Shown: in pieces, positions 9,296-18,427 of the stretch | Layout: each line of letters starts with the position of its first letter | How positions within the stretch are numbered: the stretch's first letter is position 1 | Source: Pollutimonas sp. M17 | GTDB taxonomy: Bacteria > Pseudomonadota > Gammaproteobacteria > Burkholderiales > Burkholderiaceae_B | DNA length: 64,000 bases | Reading direction: 5' to 3' | NCBI RefSeq assembly: GCF_025836975.1 | Contig: NZ_CP107548.1 | Location: 1,426,001-1,490,000 of the forward strand | Notes under the pieces: model-generated | The model's database searches: none | Seen by the model: the letters and a program-made list of their open reading frames with translations, nothing else | Told to the model about the DNA's origin: nothing | Translations under genes and position numbers: made by a program

Positions 9296-9507
9296 CGCCG
9301 CGTCCTGAGCGGCGTCAGCAGGGCGGTCAACCCGTTGTGATCCAGTTCGTGCATCAATGCAAGAAGGCGGCCGACCTCGCCCTTGGGAAAGCCTTCCCGG
9401 GCGAACCAGTTCAGGTAGTGGCCGGGAAGGTCGGCGATGAGGCGTCCCTTGTATTTGCCGTAAGGCATGCGCTGCGTAATCAGCCGCTCCAGGTCTTCCG
9501 GGTTCAT
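9244..9507 (-). CDS. DUF3820-family protein
   Basis: An 87-residue protein starting MNPEDLERLITQRMPYGKYK. The pattern MPYGKYKGRLIADLPGHYLNWF is the hallmark of the DUF3820 family, whose function is not established; related quorum or exonuclease-linked proteins share the M-P-[FY]-G-K-[YH]-K-G signature. The start at 9507 is preceded by GAAGAG, and upstream in-frame sequence overlaps the neighbouring VOC gene. It ends inside the convergent mscS gene. Confidence 0.8.
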   Translation of the reverse strand: MNPEDLERLITQRMPYGKYKGRLIADLPGHYLNWFAREGFPKGEVGRLLALMHELDHNGLTALLTPLRTRRYPAPPAGSAPPSATGA

Positions 9508-9511
9508 GGTT

Positions 9512-9934
9512 CTACTCTTCAGGCAGCAATTCGGGATTCCAGACAACTTCCCACAGGTGGCCGTCCGGATCCTGGAAATAACCGGCATAGCCGCCCCAGA
9601 ACGTTTCTTGGGCAGGCTTGACGATGACGGCGCCGGCGGCTTGTGCCTGGTCCATGACATCGTCCACTTCATTCCGGGTGGCCACGTTGTGTCCCAGCGA
9701 AAGCTCCGTGGCGCTTGGCTTGTCCGCTGAAAGCCCCGAGTCGTGCGCCAGGCTTTTGCGCGGCCAGACGGCCAGCTTCAGCCCCGGCTGAAGATCGAAG
9801 AAGGCGACGGCTCCATGCTCGAATTGCTGGCCCATGATGCCCTCGGTGGGCAGGTGCAGCCCGTCGCGATAGAAGCGCAGCGACCGTTCAAGGTCGTCGA
9901 CGCCCAGGGTAATCACGGTTATGCGTGGCTTCAT
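9512..9934 (-). CDS. VOC (glyoxalase/bleomycin-resistance) superfamily protein
   Basis: A 140-residue single-domain metalloenzyme-type fold with two beta-alpha-beta-beta-beta units: ITVITLGVDDLERSLRFYRDGL at the start and YAGYFQDPDGHLWEVVWNP near the end. His and Glu in HLWEVVW would be metal ligands. GGAG precedes the ATG. It lies four bases upstream of the DUF3820 gene and may share its transcript. The substrate cannot be predicted. Confidence 0.85.
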   Translation of the reverse strand: MKPRITVITLGVDDLERSLRFYRDGLHLPTEGIMGQQFEHGAVAFFDLQPGLKLAVWPRKSLAHDSGLSADKPSATELSLGHNVATRNEVDDVMDQAQAAGAVIVKPAQETFWGGYAGYFQDPDGHLWEVVWNPELLPEE

Positions 9935-10009
9935 GAGTGCTCCGTGTTTATGGGTTTCGCTGCTCTTGAAGTGCGGCGCTGCGTATATGCCGGCGACCCT
10001 GGACCCTGA

Positions 10010-11224
10010 TTACGCCGCCTGCCTGTCGCGCGGCAGGAACACGAGCACGAGCAGGGTGCAGGCGCCCACGAAGCCGAAGGCATAATCATAGCGGCCGCTG
10101 AATGCCACGAAGGCCGCGAAGGCGGTCGGCACCAGCATATTCATCAGGTTGACCAGAATGCTGGAGCCCGCCGAGGTTTCGGAGATCAGGTCGGGCGGTG
10201 AGCGGCGCGCCACTTCGGCGATCTGCACGCCGTTCCAGCTTGCCGCCGAGCAACCCGCCACGAACGCCAGCACCACGATCGTCCACAAAGGCCATTCGGG
10301 CTTGCTCAACCCCAGCAGTATCGTCGTGGCTGCCGACAGGATCGCCACGATGGACAGCGTTGCGGTGGCTGACCGCAAGCGGTCGGAAAGCCATCCCCAC
10401 GCGATGCGGCCCAGCACGCCGCCGGCCTGCATGACGGCGAACACCACGCCGGCCATGCCCAGCGAGAATCCCAGCCTGTCGATCAGATAGATGACGGTGA
10501 AGGTGAACCAGCAGCTTTGAGATACGGCGAACAGGCTGCCGACGATGGACATCTTCATCAGGCCGCGATTGCTCATCAGTGATTGCAGGGGCACCTGAAG
10601 GGTGTGCAGCGTTTGACGGCCGGGCATGGTGAAATGCCAGCCCCCCTCGTCGTCGGTCTGGTCCAGACCCTGGCTCATGCGCCATGTCAGGATGGTGGGC
10701 AAGGCAACCAGGATGGCGCAGGCAAACAGCGCGACCCGCCATCCGGCCACGACGATCATGGCCGGAATGACCAGCCCCGCAATGACGCCGCCAAGCGGGA
10801 CACCGGCTTGCTTGATGGAAAAGACCAGGTTGCGTTTCCCGGGCGGCGAATAGCGCTGCAGGACTTCGCTGCCCGCCGGGTTGGCGGTGCCGCCGCTCAA
10901 TCCCATCACGAAGCAGGCGGCCAGGGCGATGCCGACGCATGGACTCAGGAACAGAGCCATGCTGGCCGCCCCGATCAACAGGCAAATCTGCAAAGTGCGC
11001 ATGCCCCCCACCTGTTTCATCAGGGCCGAGCCCCCGATCAATATGGCGAGTCCGCCCAGCGAGTTGCTCGCCGTCAGGTAGCCGATGGAACTGCCGCTCC
11101 AGCCGAACTCCTCGGACATCGCGGGGGCAATGATGGGAATGAACCGTGACAGGAAGGATGTAGTGGTTTGTAGTATGAAGATGGCTGCTATGGGTACCAG
11201 CCAGGCAGGCGCTGCCTTGATCAT
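10010..11224 (-). CDS. Major facilitator superfamily permease
   Basis: Twelve-helix secondary transporter of 404 aa. Visible signs are the first helix IAAIFILQTTTSFLSRFIPI, the G-x-L-x-D/R-type loop after helix 2 around MKQVGGMRTLQIC, a repeat of that motif after helix 8 (GRIAWGWLSDRL), and hydrophobic segments throughout. SPPGKRNLVFSIKQAGVPLG between helices 4 and 5 resembles the NNP/CynX-like MFS members. It stands alone, with no enzyme gene beside it to hint at the substrate. Confidence 0.88.
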   Translation of the reverse strand: MIKAAPAWLVPIAAIFILQTTTSFLSRFIPIIAPAMSEEFGWSGSSIGYLTASNSLGGLAILIGGSALMKQVGGMRTLQICLLIGAASMALFLSPCVGIALAACFVMGLSGGTANPAGSEVLQRYSPPGKRNLVFSIKQAGVPLGGVIAGLVIPAMIVVAGWRVALFACAILVALPTILTWRMSQGLDQTDDEGGWHFTMPGRQTLHTLQVPLQSLMSNRGLMKMSIVGSLFAVSQSCWFTFTVIYLIDRLGFSLGMAGVVFAVMQAGGVLGRIAWGWLSDRLRSATATLSIVAILSAATTILLGLSKPEWPLWTIVVLAFVAGCSAASWNGVQIAEVARRSPPDLISETSAGSSILVNLMNMLVPTAFAAFVAFSGRYDYAFGFVGACTLLVLVFLPRDRQAA

Positions 11225-11326
11225 TGGGCTTCTCTTGTTTTTGCTAGGGTGCTGCGGATGAGGTATACGTAGTTTCCCTATTGTATGCGCGTGTCACGGC
11301 GCTGCGGCGTTGTGCAGTTCTGGCAT

Positions 11327-11345
11327 GTAAATGAGAATCATTGTT
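11327..11345 (+). promoter_or_regulatory. Fur box upstream of the ECF sigma gene
   Basis: GTAAATGAGAATCATTGTT matches the 19-bp Fur consensus at 14 of 19 positions and contains the 7-1-7 core TGAGAAT-C-ATTGTTA. It lies 43 bp before the sigma gene, so iron-loaded Fur probably represses the locus. Confidence 0.85.
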
Positions 11346-11387
11346 AATATACGGGATTCAACATGCTGACTTTCTTCCACATTTGCC

Positions 11388-11891
11388 ATGTCCCGTCCAT
11401 CTGCGCCCAAGAAAGGCTGGCTCGCTTACTACAGCGGGCTGGTCGGGTCGTGGGCAAAAGGGCATGTCAATATGCAGGATGCGGAGGATGCCGTGCAGGA
11501 TGCTGCAGAACGGATGCTGGGCGTGGACATGCTTGGCATCCGCGACACGCGTGCTTATTTGCATCGGAGCGCGGCCAATGGCCTGGTCAGCCGCTACCGC
11601 CGAGAACAGGCTTTTCCAACCGTTCCCTTGAATGAGTTGACTGAGGATGCCCATCCCGTCGTTGAAGATGTCGAATCGACCGCCTATGTCGCTCAGTTGT
11701 CGCGGGCCTTGGCCGACTCGCTGGAGGAACTGCCGCTGGTTTGCCAGCAGATATTCGCCTGGCATCGAATCGAGAATTGGACAGTGCCGGAGATTGCCCG
11801 GCATATGGGCTTGTCGATCAGTACTGTGGAAAAGCACCTGACGAAGACGATGAGGCATTTGCACCAACAGTTACAAAGATTCTCCTCGTAA
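11388..11891 (+). CDS. fecI: ECF sigma factor, FecI type
   Basis: Extracytoplasmic-function sigma factor that would direct RNA polymerase to the receptor gene when FecR passes on a siderophore signal. The 167-residue protein has region 2 (NMQDAEDAVQDAAERML, TRAYLHRSAANGLVSRYRRE) and a region 4 helix-turn-helix (TVPEIARHMGLSISTVEKHL). FecI-type proteins end in this ISTVEKHL pattern. No good ribosome-binding site precedes the ATG at 11388. The fecR-like gene follows after 82 bp on the same strand. Confidence 0.9.
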   Translation: MSRPSAPKKGWLAYYSGLVGSWAKGHVNMQDAEDAVQDAAERMLGVDMLGIRDTRAYLHRSAANGLVSRYRREQAFPTVPLNELTEDAHPVVEDVESTAYVAQLSRALADSLEELPLVCQQIFAWHRIENWTVPEIARHMGLSISTVEKHLTKTMRHLHQQLQRFSS

Positions 11892-11973
11892 ACTTACGGG
11901 GTTTGCTATTGCCAAGCGTCTTTCATATGAAAGGGTAGCTGAAAATCCACGTTCATCGGCCTCAGCGTCCATT

Positions 11974-12969
11974 ATGACCACGAACAAGCAGAAACCTCCC
12001 GACGACCCACATGATGCAGCCGCTCATTGGTTTACCCGTGAACACGGTGGTCTGATGACGCCCGATGAGCGCCGCATGTTCGAAGCGTGGCGCCAGGCGG
12101 ACGTCCGGCATGAGCAGGCCTATCAGGAAATGATGCGGGTGTGGAGCATGGCAAAGGCCACGCCCGATGCCGTTTTCGAGAATATCCTGGATCGCCGCCC
12201 TGGGTGGACTTCCGTCATGGCGTCTCGCCGTCGCGTGCTTGGGGTGGGTGCCGGCGCCGCCTGTTGCGCCGCCGCGGCGGCGGTGCTGATGGGGCCCGAG
12301 CGGTGGCTGCACGCTCCCGAGTTCTCCGAGCGCTATCTTACCCGGCGCGGTGAACGCCGCAGGGTCGATCTGCCCGACGGCTCGATGCTGACGCTCAATA
12401 CCGACAGTGTTGCCCAGGTACGGTTTTACCGATCCGAACGGCACGTCCGGCTGGAGCAGGGGGAAGTGTTCTTCGCGGTGGCGTCGGCACTCGACCGCCC
12501 CTTTATGGTCGATGCCGGGCTAGCTGCCGTAACGGTCACGGGCACTGCTTTCAACGTCCGGCGTGATCCAGACCATCAGGTGTCGGTCGTGGTCGAGTCC
12601 GGTTCGGTGGAAGTGGCGGGGGGCAGGTGGTGGAATCGGGACGTGCGCCGGTTGACCGCCCGCCAAGCCGTACAGGTTGACCGCTCGGCGGTGGCATCCG
12701 AGGTGTTCCCAGCCGATGTCAACGTCGCGATGGCATGGCGGCAAGGCAAGGTGGTATTTGACGCTACGTCGTTGGAAGCCATCGTGGCCGAGATCAACCG
12801 CTACCGGACTCGGCCCATTCAACTGCAAAGCGCCTCTTTGCGGCAACTGCGCGTGGCGGGCGTATTCAGCACGGACGACCCCGACGCTTTCCTCGATGTC
12901 CTGCCGTCGCTCGCGCCTGTCACTGTGCTGCGGCTGCCTGATGGGCGGACTATGATCACGCCAAGATAA
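11974..12969 (+). CDS. fecR: FecR-type anti-sigma regulator / surface-signalling protein
   Basis: Inner-membrane protein linking the outer-membrane receptor to the ECF sigma factor. The N-terminal cytoplasmic part (AAAHWFTREHGGLMTPDERRMF, residues 15-45) is the sigma-binding domain. A single hydrophobic segment follows at about 88-107, then the periplasmic FecR domain (TRRGERRRVDLPDGSMLTLN, GTAFNVR, VESGSVEV) and a C-terminal STN-like part. SRRRVLGVG just before the membrane segment looks like a twin-arginine export signal. Total length 331 aa is normal. Confidence 0.92.
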   Translation: MTTNKQKPPDDPHDAAAHWFTREHGGLMTPDERRMFEAWRQADVRHEQAYQEMMRVWSMAKATPDAVFENILDRRPGWTSVMASRRRVLGVGAGAACCAAAAAVLMGPERWLHAPEFSERYLTRRGERRRVDLPDGSMLTLNTDSVAQVRFYRSERHVRLEQGEVFFAVASALDRPFMVDAGLAAVTVTGTAFNVRRDPDHQVSVVVESGSVEVAGGRWWNRDVRRLTARQAVQVDRSAVASEVFPADVNVAMAWRQGKVVFDATSLEAIVAEINRYRTRPIQLQSASLRQLRVAGVFSTDDPDAFLDVLPSLAPVTVLRLPDGRTMITPR

Positions 12970-13212
12970 AGAATTTTTACTTTCCCCGATCTAGTATAAC
13001 TGTTTGATTAAAAATGAGATTTTATCTCTTTCTTTCTGTTCAGAAATATATTGTTTCTAAATAGGGGTGAAAATCTTTACGGGGTTCCCCTCTCTCAATC
13101 CTCTTTACTAATGAAGAGCCTGGTTTCATCGAGTGATGGGGACAGGCTGTAACGAACCTTTGGCCAAAGGGTTTGGCGCGCATGCGCTGTTTTCATTATT
13201 AAGAGAATATCG

Positions 13213-15663
13213 GTGGAACCTCATATCACGACACACGCATTGGCTGCGGTCCGCAGCAAGCGGCTCGGCTTTAGCCTGAATGCCCTCGCTATTTCGTTCG
13301 CACTCATCCTTGGCTTATTGCCCGATGCGGCCCATGCGCAAAGCACGGTCTCGGCACAGGTCAATATCGCGGCGCAATCGCTGAACTCGGCTTTGCTTCA
13401 GTTGGGACAGCAGACAGATATCCAGATCTACTACTTGCCGGAAACCGTGGCCAACCTGAGAGCGCCTGCCGTATCGGGCACCTTGACGGCGGAGCAGGCT
13501 CTGGCGCGATTGCTGCGGGGAACGAATATTGATGTGCGCTGGAAGGGAAATACAGTTTCGCTTTCAGCGCCAGCGGCCACTACGGAATTGGAGCCGGTGG
13601 TAGTAACCGGCTCTCGAGATTTGCCACCGGCTTATGCCGGCGGGCAGGTCGCGCGGGCCGGCCGGCTAGGCATGCTTGGCAATAAAGACGTCATGGATAC
13701 GCCATTCAGCCAGACCAGCTACACGAACAAGACGATCCAGGATCAGCAAGCGCAGACCATTCAGGATGTTCTGTCGAATGATCCGTCCATCGTGACGAAA
13801 CAAAACAGCGCGAGCGATGAGGACGGCTCGATCAATATCCGGGGCTTTCCGACGACCTTCGCATCCGGTGCCGGCAGTCTGAACGGATTGACGGGCATGG
13901 CGCCGTTGCGTGCGCCGGACATGGATTACATCGAGCGCGTCGAGGTGCTCAAGGGGCCGAACGCCTTGCTGAACGGCATGGCGGCATCCGGGGCCAGCGG
14001 CCCCGGCGGTTCGTACAACCTCGTCACCAAACAGGCCGACGACGAGCCGCTCACCGAATTGACCACGCGATATGACTCCCGCTCGCAGCTTGGCGCTCAT
14101 TTGGATGTCGGCCGCCGCTTCGGTGCGGAGAACCGGTTCGGAATTCGCTTCAACGGGGCGTACCGCAAGGGCGATACGCCGGTGGATCCGATCTCCGCGG
14201 AAGTGGGGTCGGCGGCGATCAATCTGGACTATCGCGGCGAGCGTGTCCGGATATCCGCTGATGTCGCGCATCAGTCGAACGACGCCAATCCCCAGGTGAT
14301 ACAGCAGCTTGCTGTGACCAATCTCGGCTTCGTTCCGCAGGCCCCCGACGCCGGAACCAGCCTCAATCCCGCATGGAGCAAACAACACAGTAGATTGACG
14401 CTGGGCATGGTGCAGGGCGAAGTTGACGTGACCGACAATATCACGGCCTATGCCGCCATCGGCAAACAGAAGCTGGATTTCTTTCTCATCGGCCCCAGCC
14501 AGCCGACGCTGCGCGATACGAGCGGAACGTATGGGTGGAATAGCGCCGAATATTCGAGATATGCCTATGATGTGTTGTCCATGCAGGGTGGATTGAGGGC
14601 CAAGGCGACGACCGGACCGGTGGATCATGCCCTCAGCCTCAATCTGTCGCAGTCCCGGATGGAGACGGGGTCGGCTGAAACGCAAATCCCATATACCGGC
14701 ACCACGAATCTTTACAATCCGGTATTCGGGTCCGCCCCGTTCCTTGCTGATCCCGGCGATCCGAGCACATCCAGTAAAAGCCGCGTTTCCAGCACAGCCA
14801 TCGCCGACACCTTGTCGATCCTTGACGAGCGAATCCAGTTCACCGCAGGCATCCGCTACCAGGAAGTGCAAGGCACAAATTTCGACATGGCGACCGGTGC
14901 CGAAACCTCTAATTACGATAGCGACGCATGGACACCGGCCCTAGGCTTGATCGTCAAGCCTAGGGAGAACGTCTCACTCTATGCCAACTATATAGAAAAT
15001 CTGCAGCGGGGAGCCATCGTTGGTCCATCGTATTCGAATTCCGGCGAGGTATTTTCACCTTATGTCAGCAAGCAATATGAAACTGGCGTCAAGGTCGATT
15101 GGGGTACGGTGACGACGACGCTGGCGGCGTTCCAGATCGCCCAGCCCAACACGATCTCCATCGACGGTCCGGCCGGCGGCCTGCCGGCGCTGGCGCTCGA
15201 CGGCGAGGTGCGCAATCGCGGAATCGAGCTGAGCGCCTACGGCGAGATCACGCCCGGCGTTCGCTTGATGGGGGGCGTCACCTTGCTGGATTCCCGCCAG
15301 ACCAAGACCAAGGATGGTCTCTATGACGGCCACCGTGAAGCGGGCGCTCCGGCCGTTCGCGCTGTGCTGGGCGGCGAATGGGATACGCCGTTCATGCAGG
15401 GCCTGACGCTGACCGGCCGCATCATCTATTCCGGAGATCAGGTGGTCAGCAGCAACAACGAGCATCTGAAGCTTCCTGCATGGACGACTGTCGATCTGGG
15501 CGCGCGGTATGTCCTCGATTCGCCTTGGAACAAGCAGCCGGTCACGCTCCGCTTCAACGTCGATAATGTGTTCGGCAAGAACTATTGGTCGGGGACGAAC
15601 AACCGGTATATCCAGCTTGGCTCGCCGCGCACCTTTCGTCTTTCGGCGACATTCGCCTTCTAA
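13213..15663 (+). CDS. TonB-dependent siderophore receptor with N-terminal signalling domain
   Basis: Outer-membrane ferri-siderophore receptor of 816 aa. A signal peptide ends near residue 42 (AHAQ). An STN signalling domain (about 46-105) would contact FecR. A TonB-box-like EPVVVTG sits near residue 125, followed by a plug (IQDVLSNDPSIV, INIRGFPT, ERVEVLKGPNALLNGM) and a 22-strand barrel ending in Phe. It starts with GTG at 13213, behind AAGAGA. The fold is close to the FpvA/FhuE hydroxamate or mixed-type receptors, but the ligand is not determined. Energy would come from the TonB-ExbBD proteins, also encoded in this window. Confidence 0.93.
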   Translation: MEPHITTHALAAVRSKRLGFSLNALAISFALILGLLPDAAHAQSTVSAQVNIAAQSLNSALLQLGQQTDIQIYYLPETVANLRAPAVSGTLTAEQALARLLRGTNIDVRWKGNTVSLSAPAATTELEPVVVTGSRDLPPAYAGGQVARAGRLGMLGNKDVMDTPFSQTSYTNKTIQDQQAQTIQDVLSNDPSIVTKQNSASDEDGSINIRGFPTTFASGAGSLNGLTGMAPLRAPDMDYIERVEVLKGPNALLNGMAASGASGPGGSYNLVTKQADDEPLTELTTRYDSRSQLGAHLDVGRRFGAENRFGIRFNGAYRKGDTPVDPISAEVGSAAINLDYRGERVRISADVAHQSNDANPQVIQQLAVTNLGFVPQAPDAGTSLNPAWSKQHSRLTLGMVQGEVDVTDNITAYAAIGKQKLDFFLIGPSQPTLRDTSGTYGWNSAEYSRYAYDVLSMQGGLRAKATTGPVDHALSLNLSQSRMETGSAETQIPYTGTTNLYNPVFGSAPFLADPGDPSTSSKSRVSSTAIADTLSILDERIQFTAGIRYQEVQGTNFDMATGAETSNYDSDAWTPALGLIVKPRENVSLYANYIENLQRGAIVGPSYSNSGEVFSPYVSKQYETGVKVDWGTVTTTLAAFQIAQPNTISIDGPAGGLPALALDGEVRNRGIELSAYGEITPGVRLMGGVTLLDSRQTKTKDGLYDGHREAGAPAVRAVLGGEWDTPFMQGLTLTGRIIYSGDQVVSSNNEHLKLPAWTTVDLGARYVLDSPWNKQPVTLRFNVDNVFGKNYWSGTNNRYIQLGSPRTFRLSATFAF

Positions 15664-15666
15664 GCC

Positions 15667-15939
15667 ATGATCGTAATTCTTGCGCTGACGCTGGTCATTC
15701 TCGGTTGTGCGTGCCTTTACCTCGCCAGCCCCAATCAAAAATGGCGTTCTCGGCCTTTCCCGCGAGCGCCGCTTCGGGGTGCCGGTAGCCTGCTGCTGGC
15801 GGCCGGCCTTGCCGCATGGATCGCGGCATTGCGGCCCTTGTCCGGCTTCTTCGTAACCTTGCATGTCGCGATGGTATGCCTGTTCGCCTTTCCCTACCTC
15901 GCCGTGCTTCGCGGCATCTGGAGAACCCGGCATGGCTGA
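15667..15939 (+). CDS. DUF3325-like small inner-membrane protein
   Basis: A 90-residue protein with three hydrophobic segments (IVILALTLVILGCACLYLA, AGSLLLAAGLAAWIAAL, FFVTLHVAMVCLFAFPYL). Proteins of this size and layout (DUF3325) are regular partners of siderophore receptors and PepSY proteins in proteobacterial iron loci. It begins three bases after the receptor stop and overlaps the next gene by 8 bp, so it is translated as part of the operon. Its biochemical role is unknown. Confidence 0.75.
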   Translation: MIVILALTLVILGCACLYLASPNQKWRSRPFPRAPLRGAGSLLLAAGLAAWIAALRPLSGFFVTLHVAMVCLFAFPYLAVLRGIWRTRHG

Positions 15940-16225
15940 AAGAATCCGTCCCGACTGGTGGGGAAAGGCCAGTGCCGGCGCAATCCTCGGGCTAGGCCTG
16001 GCTCTCGCGCTAATCGGGCTTTACGCTTATCTGGGGCCTGGCGGCATCAATGCGCCGGGCGGGCGCTACTCGCTGATGCGCTATCTGGAAGCATTGGTCT
16101 GGATCGTGGTCTTCGGCTTCTGTTTCCTGTTTCGCAGCGGTCGTGCGGCCTGGGCGTGGCTAGCTGCGGCGAACCTGATTGCCTTCGCGGCGTTGTTTGC
16201 TTGCCGCTTCTATTTCTTCGTGTGA
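15932..16225 (+). CDS. Small inner-membrane protein of the siderophore locus
   Basis: A 97-residue protein starting MAERIRPDWWGKASAG with three hydrophobic segments, separated by a short periplasmic-type loop (GPGGINAPGGRYSLMRY). It resembles the DUF3649-type iron-uptake-associated membrane proteins in size, order and neighbours, though the family assignment is tentative. The start at 15932 overlaps the preceding gene by 8 bp. Confidence 0.7.
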   Translation: MAERIRPDWWGKASAGAILGLGLALALIGLYAYLGPGGINAPGGRYSLMRYLEALVWIVVFGFCFLFRSGRAAWAWLAAANLIAFAALFACRFYFFV

Positions 16226-16232
16226 GGGCAGC

Positions 16233-17885
16233 ATGATCCGCGCCGACATCATCAAGATCTACAAGACCGTCCATACATGGACGGGTATCACCTGTGGCTT
16301 CGCGCTGTTCATCGCCTTCTATGCGGGCGCGCTCACCATGTTCAAGGAGCCGATCGCGCGCTGGGCGTCGCCGCCTGCCGTGGGTGTGGCGGCGGTTCCT
16401 TTGGACGATGCGCCCCGCCTCCTTGAATTAGTCGCCGCCGAGCATCCTGAAGCACGGGAGCACGGCATCATGCTGCATCTGCGCGGATACGAGAACGAGC
16501 CTGCGAGGGTGACGTGGGAAGAGGATGCGCCGCATCAAGCAGGCCGGCCGCACGAGCACGTTCATTGGTGGGCGACGCTGAAACACGATGGCACGCTGCT
16601 GGCCAGGGAGGAGGAGCCGTCCGAACTGGCGGAGTTCATCAACGAAATCCATATGCGCGTCGGGATTGCCAGACCATGGGGGGCATATCTCATGGGAGCG
16701 GTTTCGCTGCTCTACGGTGTGGCGCTGATCGCCGGCGTGATCGTGCTGCTGCCGTCGCTCGTCAAGGATTTTTTCGCGCTGCGTGTCGGCAAGAATCTCA
16801 AGCGCATGTGGCTGGACGCCCACAATGTCGTCGGAATCACAGCACTGCCATTTCATATTGCGATGGCGATAACCGCGACCGCATTGAGCTTGAGCGGCCC
16901 GCTCTGGTCTGCGCAAGAAAGCGTGATCTTCGGCGGCAAGCAGGAGATCCTGAATGAGCTCGATAACGAGCCATTCAGGCCGCCAAAGCCGACCGGCGAG
17001 GCGGGTGCAATGATGGCCCCCGCACAATTGCTTCAACAGCTAAAAGTGCAGGTGCCCGATTTCGAACCGAAGATCATGATCTTCAAGAACTTTGGAGACA
17101 AGGCCGCTTCGGTGAGGGTGCCCGGCTCCGAGCGTGGCTATGTCGGTGACTACCATCTTGGAGGCGTCATGCTCAGCGCCGTAACCGGCGAGTTGCTCAA
17201 AGACCGCACACGCCCATCCCGTCAGGATCCGGGTCGTCGAGCGTCAGAGACGTTTTACGGTCTGCACGCGGGGCAGTATGAAGGGGCAACGGTTACCTGG
17301 GCATATTTCTTCCTGGGTTTTTCCGGCGCGTGGCTGTTTTATAGCGGCAATCTGCTTTGGATCGAGACACGCCGCAAGAAGGCGCACCAGAGCGGCGAGG
17401 CCGGGCAGCCGCGCTCGACGCGCCTTTTGGGCAGTGCAACGGTGGGCGTTTGCCTCGGCTGCGTGGCGGGCCTTTCGCTCACCATCGTTGCGGCGAAGTG
17501 GCTGCATGGCCGCGTCGACAATCTCAATCAGTGGCATGAGTACATCTATTACGTCGCCTTCCTCGTCTCGGTCGCCTGGGCCTTCGCCTTGGGTGCGGCG
17601 CGCTCGGCCGTGCATCTGCTGTGGTTGTCCGCCGCCGCGACGATGGCGATCCCGCTGACCACACTGGCTGCGCTGCTGTTCCCGGCGCTCGGCATGTGGG
17701 CGCACGGCAGCACCGCGACCATCGGCGTTGATATAGTCGCCTTCATCGCTGCGCTCTGCTTCGCATGGATGGCGGTCGCTACCGCCCGCCGGATCAGGAA
17801 AGGCCCTGCCGATAGCATCTGGTCCATTCGAAAGGCCGACACGGCCACGCCGCTGCGTGAGCCCGCGGCGGTCTTGGCCGAATAA
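16233..17885 (+). CDS. PepSY-domain iron-uptake membrane protein (ferric-siderophore reductase type)
   Basis: A 550-residue PepSY-associated transmembrane protein. The N-terminus has IYKTVHTWTGITCGFALFIA, the first helix of the family, followed by a large periplasmic PepSY region, then helices near 150-175 (YLMGAVSLLYGVALIAGVIV) with a HNVVGITALPFHIAMAIT segment whose His residues are typical haem-ligand positions in PepSY reductases. Further helices close the protein. GAGGG precedes the ATG at 16233. By family knowledge it may release iron from the siderophore by reduction in the periplasm; that is inference. Last gene of the operon. Confidence 0.85.
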   Translation: MIRADIIKIYKTVHTWTGITCGFALFIAFYAGALTMFKEPIARWASPPAVGVAAVPLDDAPRLLELVAAEHPEAREHGIMLHLRGYENEPARVTWEEDAPHQAGRPHEHVHWWATLKHDGTLLAREEEPSELAEFINEIHMRVGIARPWGAYLMGAVSLLYGVALIAGVIVLLPSLVKDFFALRVGKNLKRMWLDAHNVVGITALPFHIAMAITATALSLSGPLWSAQESVIFGGKQEILNELDNEPFRPPKPTGEAGAMMAPAQLLQQLKVQVPDFEPKIMIFKNFGDKAASVRVPGSERGYVGDYHLGGVMLSAVTGELLKDRTRPSRQDPGRRASETFYGLHAGQYEGATVTWAYFFLGFSGAWLFYSGNLLWIETRRKKAHQSGEAGQPRSTRLLGSATVGVCLGCVAGLSLTIVAAKWLHGRVDNLNQWHEYIYYVAFLVSVAWAFALGAARSAVHLLWLSAAATMAIPLTTLAALLFPALGMWAHGSTATIGVDIVAFIAALCFAWMAVATARRIRKGPADSIWSIRKADTATPLREPAAVLAE

Positions 17886-17910
17886 CTGTATGCGGGAGTA
17901 GGGGTAAAAG

Positions 17911-17969
17911 ATAAGGCTTTACAGGAAATCCCTGCAAGCCTTATCAATTTTGGTGGTGTATCCCTAATG
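17911..17969. repeat. Hairpin plus degenerate copy of the tRNA-Met 3' end
   Basis: A 9-bp stem (ATAAGGCTT 17911-17919, AAGCCTTAT 17936-17944), extended by CAGG/CCTG inside the loop, is followed by TGGTGGTGTATCCCTAATG (17951-17969). That 19-mer matches the tRNA-Met 3' end at 15 of 19 positions. The same order, hairpin then tRNA end, recurs at 18.85, 23.75 and 32.12 kb, so this may be the oldest integration scar. The hairpin can also terminate the PepSY operon on the plus strand. Confidence 0.5.
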
Positions 17970-18120
17970 ATGGGATTTGCGCAGTATTTTAAAAATAATT
18001 ATTATTTTCAACTAGTTACAGTCTATTTGCTGGCAGTGCAGCAGCAGGATATACCAGTCTCCGGGCGAAAACGATCACGAAGTTGTTGGGTAGAAACATC
18101 CTCGTTGTTCGACCAATATG

Positions 18121-18133
18121 CACATATAATGTG
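18121..18133 (+). promoter_or_regulatory. ccdAB promoter -10 inside a palindrome
   Basis: CACATATAATGTG is a perfect 5-3-5 inverted repeat containing the consensus -10 TATAAT (18125-18130). It lies 46 bp upstream of the antitoxin start and is a natural site for autorepression by CcdA/CcdB. No good -35 was seen. Confidence 0.55.
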
Positions 18134-18178
18134 TTGTAAAGGGTGCGCATGTCTACGCTATTGAACAGGGAGAGTGTC

Positions 18179-18427
18179 ATGTTGACCATCAACCGTCCCC
18201 GCAGTGCACTCAGGCGTGCCACGAATGTGTCATTGCCTGAGGACCTTCTTTCCGAGGCAAAGGCCTTGCAAATTAATATCTCGCAGGCCGCTGAAGCTGG
18301 TGTTGTCCAGGCCATCGCACGCACGCGCAGCGAGCGCTGGCTTACCGAGAATCAGGAAGCCATTGAGAGCTCCAACGCTTTTGTCGAAAAACACGGCCTT
18401 CCACTGGCAAAGTACCGGATGTTCTGA
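18179..18427 (+). CDS. ccdA: CcdA-type antitoxin
   Basis: Antitoxin of 82 residues. The N-terminal half (RATNVSLPEDLLSEAKALQI) is the ribbon-helix-helix DNA-binding part, and the C-terminal half (RWLTENQEAIESSNAFVEKHG) is the CcdB-binding tail typical of CcdA, which ends close to GLPLAKYRMF. The ATG at 18179 is preceded by AGGGAGAG, while an in-frame GTG at 18143 has no such site. Its stop shares one base with the ccdB start (TGATG). Confidence 0.92.
   Translation: MLTINRPRSALRRATNVSLPEDLLSEAKALQINISQAAEAGVVQAIARTRSERWLTENQEAIESSNAFVEKHGLPLAKYRMF

Noticed and set aside
13157-13170. Palindrome CCTTTGGCCAAAGG upstream of the siderophore receptor as an operator
   Set aside because: It is perfect but matches no known Fur or FecI-type promoter element, and a single copy gives no support beyond symmetry.
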